A DNA stretch of 34,921 nt, taken from contig DASRHK010000009.1 of NCBI GenBank assembly GCA_035650495.1, forward strand, positions 1 through 34,921, given 5' to 3'. The translations under genes and the position numbers were made by a program. The notes beneath the pieces are model-generated. The model saw only the letters and a program-made list of their open reading frames with translations. It searched no databases and was not told the DNA's origin. Positions 29,517-34,921 of the stretch are shown piece after piece. This stretch comes from DASRHK01 sp035650495 (GTDB lineage: Bacteria; Pseudomonadota; Gammaproteobacteria; Nevskiales; Nevskiaceae). The stretch's first letter is position 1. The number at the start of each line of letters is the position of its first letter.

Positions 29517-32500
29517 TCAGTGCCGCTGCTTCAGGCGGCTCAGCATCTCCTCCGCCCGCTCGCCTTCCTCGCCGGACGCATTGGGCCCCGGCCCCGGATA
29601 GTGCTTGTCGTCGCCCCAGACATTCGCGAAGTGGATGCGGTCGGCGATCGATTGCGGCACCGCGTCGGTCGTGTGCCACGGCAGGCGCTGCGAAAGACGG
29701 AACAGCTCGGGCGCGTTCTTGGCGAACGCTTTGCTCGCGGCGCTCGACCCGACCTGCTCGACGAGCGAGCGCTCCGGGAGGATTGCGGTGTACGGCGCGG
29801 CGTTCGGCGTTTGCGACGGATCGATGAACACGTCGTACATCGGCACCGCGAGCGCGTGCAGCAGCGACGGCGGCGGGATGCCGAGGATGAGCTGGATCGT
29901 GCGCAGCATCGACAGCTGATCGTAGCGGCGCGAGATGATCGGCGCGGTCGCGGGATCCGCGCTCTGCTTCACCCACGGCGAGATCACGTAGGCCGGCATG
30001 CGATGCGAATCGACGTGATCGCCGCCGTCCTGGCTGTCATCCTCCATCACGAAGATCGCCGACTGCGACCAGATCGGCGAATGCGAGACGAGGTCGACCA
30101 GCTGGCCGAGCGCGAGATCGTTGTCGGCGGCTTGCGCCATCTCGGTCGTGTTGTTCGGCGTGTTGCCCTGGCCGTGATCGTTGAACTGGATCAGGTAGGC
30201 GAAGCGCGGCCAGGTGCCGAGCGCGACCATCGGCGTGAACTCGGTCTCGAAGATCTGGAAGCGCGACACCGCGCCGGGCGGCGCGACGTTGTCGCCATTC
30301 ACGCGCGACAGTCCGCGCGCGGCCGAATCGTAGAAGCAGCCTTCGAACAGCGGCGCCGGATCCACGCCGAAGCCCGCCTGCATGCACGCGGAGAGTCCGT
30401 TGATCGGATAGATCGGCTGCGTCGCGGCCTGGATCTGCGCGAACTGCGTCGTCGACCGATTCGCGCCCTGGCTCGACGGCTCCGGATTCATGCCGCCGCT
30501 GCGCTCGCCGTAGTTGCGGAACGGAATGCCCGCGGCGAGCAGCTGATCGAAGATGAAGTACTTCGGCGGATACGCGACGGGATACAGACCCGTGTCGTAC
30601 GGGCGACCGCGACCCGACGGCTCCCAATGCGAGTTGCGCTGCAGGTAATCGGTGAGATAGCCGCCGGTGGTGAAGACGTGGCCTTCCTCCGACTGCTCGG
30701 AGTTCGCCATGAATTGCGTCAGGAGCGGCCAGCGTCGCACCAGCGCGTGCGCATTCGGCGTGCAGCCGCAGCCGGGGAATGTGCGATCCACGCCCTCGAA
30801 CGCGGTGTTGCCCGCGCCGCAGTTGTCGTCGTAGAGCTCGTACTTCGGCGCGCCGTCGCCGCGCTTGAGCGTCCCGAAGATGTTGTCGTAGGTCCGGTTC
30901 TCCTTGACGACGAGGAAGACGTACTTGATTTGCGCGCTCGGAGCGAACGTGAACGGACCGGTCGACGCGCCGTGGACGACGGTCGACGCCGGTGTCGCTT
31001 CGCCATCCGGGGTGAGATTGGTGGTGACGACGCTGTCGACCTGCGCGAAATAGTTGTCGTCGGGCGTGGCGAGCACGCCGACCAGCCCGCGCTGCCAGAA
31101 CTGCTTGATGCGCACCGGCGCGTCGCCGTTCCTGCCCTTGTTGACGCCCATGCCTTTGCCGGCGATCCAGACGAGTTCGTTGCCGTCCGGCGTTACCGCG
31201 ACCGCGGTCGGATAGTCCGCGATCGGGATCGCGCCGATGCGCGAGTACGCTTTCGTCGCGCTGTCGACGCGATCCTTCAACGCGACCGAGACGATCGCGT
31301 TCTCGTACGCGCTCGCGACGTAGAGCGTGCAGCCGTCGGGCGATTGCGCGAGTCCGGTCGGCGTCGCGCCGATGCCGGCGTGGCCGCCGTTGCGGCGCAG
31401 GTCGATGCGCTTGGCGATCGTGTCGGTCGAGGTGTCGAGCACCATCAACAGATCGCGATTGGCGACGGTTGCGTAGAGCCGATCGACGCTCGAATCGGCG
31501 AGAAGCGTGAGCACGCCCGACTCGGCATCGGAGATGTCTTCACCGGAAAGCCCGAGCGGGATCGTCGCGACCACGCTGCCGGCGGCGAGGTCGATCTTCG
31601 ACAGCGTGCCGTCGTTGGAATTGGCGATGTAGCCGAACTTGCCGCTGCGCTCGATCGCGGCGCCGCGCGGATAGGTGCCGACGGTGACGACGGTCACGGC
31701 GTTGGTGGTGGTGTCGACGATCGCGGCGCGATCGGAATTGAGCAGCGCGGTGAGCAGGAACTTGCCGTCGGGCGAGATCGCGATGTCTTCGGGCCATTCG
31801 GTGAAGCCGAAGCTGTCGATGCTCTGCGTCGCGACGATCGAGCTGTTCTGTCGCGACGAGCCGACGGGCAGCAGCGGGTTCGCGCTCGACGGGATGGCGA
31901 TCGGCTCCTGCTCGACGGCCTGACCCGTCACGACGTTGACGCTGAACACGTGGATCGCGTCGCCGCCGGGCGCTTTCACGCTCGTGCCGTCGGGAAAATC
32001 CGAGCCGCCCATCGGATTGCCGGGCACGTACGCGGTGGCCCCATCAGGCGAGAACACGACGTGACCGCCGGTGCCGGGCAGGGGGAGCTGCTGGATGAGG
32101 TTGCCGCTGCCGACGTCGATGATCCAGACGTAGTTCACGTCCTTGCCGGTGTCGACGCTCCAGTAGAAGCGTCCGTCGCGCGTGAGCGCGCCGCCACCCG
32201 GGAAGTTGCCGACGTCGGAGAGATGACCGAGCGGCGTGACGCGTCGACCGTAGTGCGTGATCGCGGCGCGCTCGATCGGCGCGTTCGCGAACGTGTGCGT
32301 CGCGGTGCAGCCGACGACGCCACCGCCTCCTCCGTCTCCACCTCCACCGCCGGTTCCACCTCCGCCGGTGCCGCCACCGCCGGTTCCGCCCGAGCCGCCG
32401 CCATTGTTTCCGCCGCCGCCGGTCCCGCCGCCACCGGGATTGTTGCTGCCGCCGGTTCCGCCGCCGTCGTCGCCGGTGCAAGCCGTCGTCGTGCATTGCG

Positions 32501-32585
32501 TGAAGTCGCCGGTGTGCGAGTTGTCGCTGCAGCCGCCCAGGAGCAGGCCTGCGGCGACGAGCGTGGCGGTCAGCAGAGTTCTCAC
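29517..32585 (-). CDS. Lipoprotein: YncE-like beta-propeller fused to a phosphoesterase
   Basis: A 1022-residue envelope protein. It starts at GTG 32583-32585, preceded by GGGGGAA, and has a lipobox LLLGGC with Cys19. A Gly-rich low-complexity linker (about 40-90) follows. Then comes a YncE/YVTN-like beta-propeller (about 95-560, with repeats such as GGHVVFSPDGATAYVPG, PEDIAISPDGKFLLTA and TGLAQSPDGCTLYVAS). The C-terminal half is an acid-phosphatase/phospholipase C-like domain of the phosphoesterase family, beginning IKYVFLVVKENRTYDNIFGTL and containing VMEDDSQDGGDHVDSHRMPAYVISPWV, rich in metal-type Asp and His residues. Family members hydrolyse phosphate esters outside the cytoplasm; the substrate is unknown. 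Confidence 0.9.
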   Translation of the reverse strand: MRTLLTATLVAAGLLLGGCSDNSHTGDFTQCTTTACTGDDGGGTGGSNNPGGGGTGGGGNNGGGSGGTGGGGTGGGGTGGGGGDGGGGGVVGCTATHTFANAPIERAAITHYGRRVTPLGHLSDVGNFPGGGALTRDGRFYWSVDTGKDVNYVWIIDVGSGNLIQQLPLPGTGGHVVFSPDGATAYVPGNPMGGSDFPDGTSVKAPGGDAIHVFSVNVVTGQAVEQEPIAIPSSANPLLPVGSSRQNSSIVATQSIDSFGFTEWPEDIAISPDGKFLLTALLNSDRAAIVDTTTNAVTVVTVGTYPRGAAIERSGKFGYIANSNDGTLSKIDLAAGSVVATIPLGLSGEDISDAESGVLTLLADSSVDRLYATVANRDLLMVLDTSTDTIAKRIDLRRNGGHAGIGATPTGLAQSPDGCTLYVASAYENAIVSVALKDRVDSATKAYSRIGAIPIADYPTAVAVTPDGNELVWIAGKGMGVNKGRNGDAPVRIKQFWQRGLVGVLATPDDNYFAQVDSVVTTNLTPDGEATPASTVVHGASTGPFTFAPSAQIKYVFLVVKENRTYDNIFGTLKRGDGAPKYELYDDNCGAGNTAFEGVDRTFPGCGCTPNAHALVRRWPLLTQFMANSEQSEEGHVFTTGGYLTDYLQRNSHWEPSGRGRPYDTGLYPVAYPPKYFIFDQLLAAGIPFRNYGERSGGMNPEPSSQGANRSTTQFAQIQAATQPIYPINGLSACMQAGFGVDPAPLFEGCFYDSAARGLSRVNGDNVAPPGAVSRFQIFETEFTPMVALGTWPRFAYLIQFNDHGQGNTPNNTTEMAQAADNDLALGQLVDLVSHSPIWSQSAIFVMEDDSQDGGDHVDSHRMPAYVISPWVKQSADPATAPIISRRYDQLSMLRTIQLILGIPPPSLLHALAVPMYDVFIDPSQTPNAAPYTAILPERSLVEQVGSSAASKAFAKNAPELFRLSQRLPWHTTDAVPQSIADRIHFANVWGDDKHYPGPGPNASGEEGERAEEMLSRLKQRH
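32330..32470 (-). repeat. Gly-codon low-complexity repeat in the phosphoesterase gene
   Basis: Imperfect tandem units encoding GGTGGGG, GGGSGG and similar on the gene strand (seen on the plus strand as CCGCCGCCGGTTCC-like units). They form a flexible linker between the lipid anchor and the propeller. Such DNA is prone to slippage, so unit number may vary among strains. The units stay in frame. Confidence 0.8.
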
Positions 32586-32646
32586 AGCGGTTCCCCCGAA
32601 TCCGGACGTCCTAGTGTATGCCTGACGTTTTCTGCAACCATGTGTC

Positions 32647-33648
32647 ATGGCCGAGCGGGACACGGTTTCCATCCACTTCGTGCGCGCCGCGCTCACCGGG
32701 CTCGACGCGCCGGTGCAGGCGCGCTTGCTCGAAGCGGCCGGCATTCCGAAGAATCTGCTCGCGTCCGCGTCCTCGCGCGTCACCGCGAGCGCGTTCGCGG
32801 CGCTGTGGCTCGCGTCGAATCGCGAGCGCGATGACGAGTTCTTCGGGCTCGATTCGCATCGGATGAAGGTCGGCAGCTTTGCGCTCGTCACCTACGCCGT
32901 GCTGCACAGCCGCGATCTCGAGCAGGCGCTGCGCCGGACGCTGCGCGCGTTCGCCGCGATCCTCTCCGACGTCCGCGGCGAGCTGGTCGTGGAGGATGGC
33001 GAGGCCGTGGTCGGGCTGCAGACGAAGGTCCGCGGCGTGAATCAGCGCCGGTTCGCGGAAGAAACGTTCCTCGTGATGGTGCACGGACTGATCTGCTGGC
33101 TCGCCGGACGACGCTTGCCCGTGCTCCGCGCGGCGTTCGCGTTCCCGCGTCCGCCGCATGCCGCCGAGCACGCGATCATGTTCGCGCACGACCGTCGCTA
33201 CGATGCGCCGCGCACCGAGCTGCGCTTCGACGCAGCGGTGCTGGCGTCGAAGATCGTCCAGAGCGACAAGACGGTGAAGGCGTTCCTGCGCGACGCGCCG
33301 CAGTCGGTGTTCCTCAAATACAAGAACGTCGACGGCTGGTCGGCGCGCGTGCGGCGGCGGCTGCGTCAGAGCGACGGCGCGCGCTGGCCGGCGTTCGAGG
33401 AGATCGCGGCGGAATTCAACGTCGCGCCGTCGACGCTCGGGCGGCGGCTCGAAGCGGAGGGCACGACGTTCCAGCTGATGAAGGACGACGTGCGCCGCGA
33501 TCTCGCGATCCATCACCTGCACGAGACGACGCGCACGGTCGGGGAGATCGCGCGCGATCTCGGCTACGAGGACGTCAGCGCGTTCCGCCGCGCGTTCAAG
33601 AAGTGGACCAAGAGCCGCCCGGGCTCTTACCGCTTGGGCGTGGCCTGA
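32647..33648 (+). CDS. AraC-family regulator with arabinose-binding-like N-terminal domain
   Basis: A 333-residue regulator of the same general build as the one at 2953-3993. The ligand-type domain starts SIHFVRAALTGLDAPVQARLLEAAGI. The DNA-binding part contains EIAAEFNVAPSTLGRRLEAEGTTFQLMKDDVRRDLA and the second helix-turn-helix VGEIARDLGYEDVSAFRRAFKKWTKSRPGSYR. The ATG at 32647 has no strong ribosome-binding site. It diverges from the propeller-phosphoesterase gene across 61 bases, making that gene a likely target. Its 3' end overlaps the convergent periplasmic protein gene by 22 bases. Confidence 0.9.
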   Translation: MAERDTVSIHFVRAALTGLDAPVQARLLEAAGIPKNLLASASSRVTASAFAALWLASNRERDDEFFGLDSHRMKVGSFALVTYAVLHSRDLEQALRRTLRAFAAILSDVRGELVVEDGEAVVGLQTKVRGVNQRRFAEETFLVMVHGLICWLAGRRLPVLRAAFAFPRPPHAAEHAIMFAHDRRYDAPRTELRFDAAVLASKIVQSDKTVKAFLRDAPQSVFLKYKNVDGWSARVRRRLRQSDGARWPAFEEIAAEFNVAPSTLGRRLEAEGTTFQLMKDDVRRDLAIHHLHETTRTVGEIARDLGYEDVSAFRRAFKKWTKSRPGSYRLGVA

Positions 33649-34112
33649 GGCTTCTTTTCCGGAACCGGCGTGGCGCCGGCGAGCGCGGTGAGCGTGTCGA
33701 CCAGGTAGGTCTTGACCGCGGTGTCGTCGACGGCTTTCTTGAGCGTGAGCTCGATCAGGTATTGATCGCCGTTCTTCGCGGTCGCGTGCGCGCCGCGCAC
33801 CGGGGTCTCGCCCTTGGGCGTGTCCTTGAAGTAGGACGCGCTCTTGCCGATGCCGGACAGCCGCGACATCGTGCCGGCCTTCAGCATGTGGTTGAGGTTG
33901 CCGTGCGCCTTGGTCAGCACGAGCTCGCCGCCGCCGCCGGTCAGCGAATAGCCGCAGACATAGCCGCGAGCCTTCTCCTTGGTGGAGGTCGAGAACCACT
34001 TGCCGCCGACGAGCTTGTTCGCCGCGTCGAGGCGGATCGCCTGGTCACAGTTGACGGCCGCCGAGGCGGAGAAGGGCAGGAGCGCTGCCAGCGCGAGAAG
34101 AATTCGTTTCAT
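33627..34112 (-). CDS. Periplasmic hypothetical protein
   Basis: A 161-residue protein with signal peptide MKRILLALAALLPFSASA. The mature part contains two cysteines (VNCDQAI, YVCGYSL) that could form a disulfide, a Gly-rich loop (SLTGGGGELVLTKAHG) and a Lys/Pro-rich C-terminal tail (PVPEKKPQATPKR). I recognise no family. It starts 11 bases downstream of the alpha/beta hydrolase gene on the same strand and may be co-transcribed. Its end overlaps the convergent AraC gene by 22 bases. Confidence 0.78.
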   Translation of the reverse strand: MKRILLALAALLPFSASAAVNCDQAIRLDAANKLVGGKWFSTSTKEKARGYVCGYSLTGGGGELVLTKAHGNLNHMLKAGTMSRLSGIGKSASYFKDTPKGETPVRGAHATAKNGDQYLIELTLKKAVDDTAVKTYLVDTLTALAGATPVPEKKPQATPKR

Positions 34113-34123
34113 GGCCGCGCACC

Positions 34124-34906
34124 TTAGTGCGCCGCGAGGAATTCGTCCAGCAGGGCGTTGAAGGTTTCCGGCGTCTCCATCGGCGCCGCGTGATGCGAGT
34201 TCGGGATGACGACGAGCTTCGCGCCCGGGATCTTGGGTGTGTACTCCTCCTTGAGCGAGATCGGCGTGTAGTCCTGATCGGCGGCCATGATCAGCGTCGG
34301 CATGCGCAGATTGCCGATCTGATTCATGACGCTCCAGCCGATGAACGCGCGCAGCGACGCCTTGTACGGCTTCGCCTCGTTGCGCTGGTAGCGCTCGAGG
34401 AACTTGCGCTTCTCGGCTTCGTCCTGCGGCCGCGGGAACAGCTTCTCGGCGAGGATCCCGCCGAGCTTCTGCAGGCCCATCGTGTTGATGATCGCGAAGC
34501 GCATCCAGATCGCGAACTTCTCCTTCAGCGTCTTGAAGAACACTTCCGGAGCGCTGTTGACGATGGTCAGCGTGCGCACGACTTCCGGCGAGTCCACCGC
34601 GAGCTGGAACGCGATGCCCCCGCCGAGCGAGATGCCGACGATGTGCGCGGGCTCGAGCCGCAGCGCGTTGCACAGCATCGCGATGTCGCTCGCGAACAGC
34701 TGCATCGAGTAGCCGGCGGTCGGCTTGTCGCTGCGGCCGTGGCCGCGCAGGTCCACCGTGATCACGCGGTAGCGCTTGCTGAAGTACGCGAGCTGATGCT
34801 CCCAGTCCTCGAGGCAGCTGCCGAGGCCGTGGATGAACACCAGCGGCGTGCCGCTGCCCTGCGTTTCGTAGTGGAGCTTGATCCCGTTGACCTGCGCGGT
34901 CGGCAT
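34124..34906 (-). CDS. Alpha/beta hydrolase
   Basis: A 260-residue alpha/beta hydrolase. It shows the oxyanion loop FIHGLGSCLEDW, VDLRGHGRSD before the lid, nucleophile Ser93 in GISLGGG, an acid in MAADQDYTP, and the catalytic histidine in NSHHAAPMETPE. The fold variant resembles 3-oxoadipate enol-lactonases and meta-cleavage-product hydrolases, but the substrate is not determined by sequence. No signal peptide is seen, so it is cytosolic. The ATG at 34904-34906 directly precedes the fold, 15 bases from the end of the window. Confidence 0.92.
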   Translation of the reverse strand: MPTAQVNGIKLHYETQGSGTPLVFIHGLGSCLEDWEHQLAYFSKRYRVITVDLRGHGRSDKPTAGYSMQLFASDIAMLCNALRLEPAHIVGISLGGGIAFQLAVDSPEVVRTLTIVNSAPEVFFKTLKEKFAIWMRFAIINTMGLQKLGGILAEKLFPRPQDEAEKRKFLERYQRNEAKPYKASLRAFIGWSVMNQIGNLRMPTLIMAADQDYTPISLKEEYTPKIPGAKLVVIPNSHHAAPMETPETFNALLDEFLAAH

Positions 34907-34921
34907 GGTGCGTCCTTGCTG

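Noticed and set aside
28123..32639. Exact 14-base match CTGACGTTTTCTGC at 28123-28136 and 32622-32635, flanking two secreted-protein genes
   Set aside because: One copy lies in the coding end of the GEVED gene (its Arg/Lys tail) and the other in an intergenic region; no extended identity or mobile gene between them, so most likely coincidence.
29490..32834. A 1114-codon open frame on the plus strand opposite the propeller-phosphoesterase gene
   Set aside because: It is a shadow of the real gene: its protein is Arg/Asp/Val-rich without domains, while the minus-strand product has a signal peptide, propeller repeats and a phosphoesterase motif. High GC keeps antisense frames open.

Overview
The window is a chromosomal stretch from a high-GC member of the Pseudomonadota. 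A fused isobutyryl-CoA mutase (icmF), YjbQ, DUF1905 and DUF4345 proteins, lipoproteins with classical lipoboxes and a beta-barrel outer-membrane protein point to a Gram-negative soil or water bacterium. It is probably betaproteobacterial, with a gammaproteobacterium not excluded. A 60-base row I counted inside the ketoacyl synthase gene (from 9661) is 67% GC. Two rows inside the gene at 16964-17869 (from 17101 and 17581) are 52-53%. There is no rRNA, tRNA, CRISPR array or insertion sequence that I can recognise.

Layout. 1-5819: the end of a TPR protein, a DUF4345 membrane protein, a small outer-membrane barrel, an HxlR repressor divergent from a glutathione transferase (with twin operators between them), an AraC regulator divergent from a Baeyer-Villiger-type monooxygenase, and an ABM-like small protein. 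5930-10907: a tightly packed five-gene lipid or acyl operon (LCAT-like lipoprotein, nitronate monooxygenase, extended SDR reductase, ketoacyl-ACP synthase III, orphan cyclic-nucleotide-binding-like domain), convergent with a metallophosphoesterase. 11709-13861: a membrane protein with a degenerate class III cyclase domain, YjbQ, and a glycine-rich protein that ends at a strong terminator. 13955-16745: a four-gene operon (DUF2233 glycosidase-like, flavoprotein, DUF1905, GIY-YIG).

16746-19480 is a compositional island. A GTG-start protein with two winged-helix domains overlaps a second gene whose product carries a HEPN-type R-x6-H motif plus a C-terminal winged helix. Then come a 173-base hairpin-rich repeat-like segment and a Sel1-like gene on the other strand. 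The overlapping pair is the best candidate for an undescribed system, possibly defence or toxin-regulator in nature; that function is inference.

19484-24773: an AraC-VOC-membrane protein operon with four-base overlaps, two orphan secreted proteins, a PaaI-like thioesterase, and a hybrid sensor kinase divergent from a CsbD stress protein and a small membrane protein. 24779-34906: icmF, with a perfect hairpin abutting its start codon; a secreted GEVED protein with a TTG start; a 1022-residue lipoprotein joining a YncE-type propeller to a phosphoesterase; a divergent AraC regulator; and a small periplasmic protein next to an alpha/beta hydrolase that runs to the end of the window.

Most genes are metabolic and regulatory housekeeping or accessory functions. 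Four regulators sit next to likely target genes (HxlR-GST, AraC-monooxygenase, AraC-VOC, AraC-phosphoesterase).
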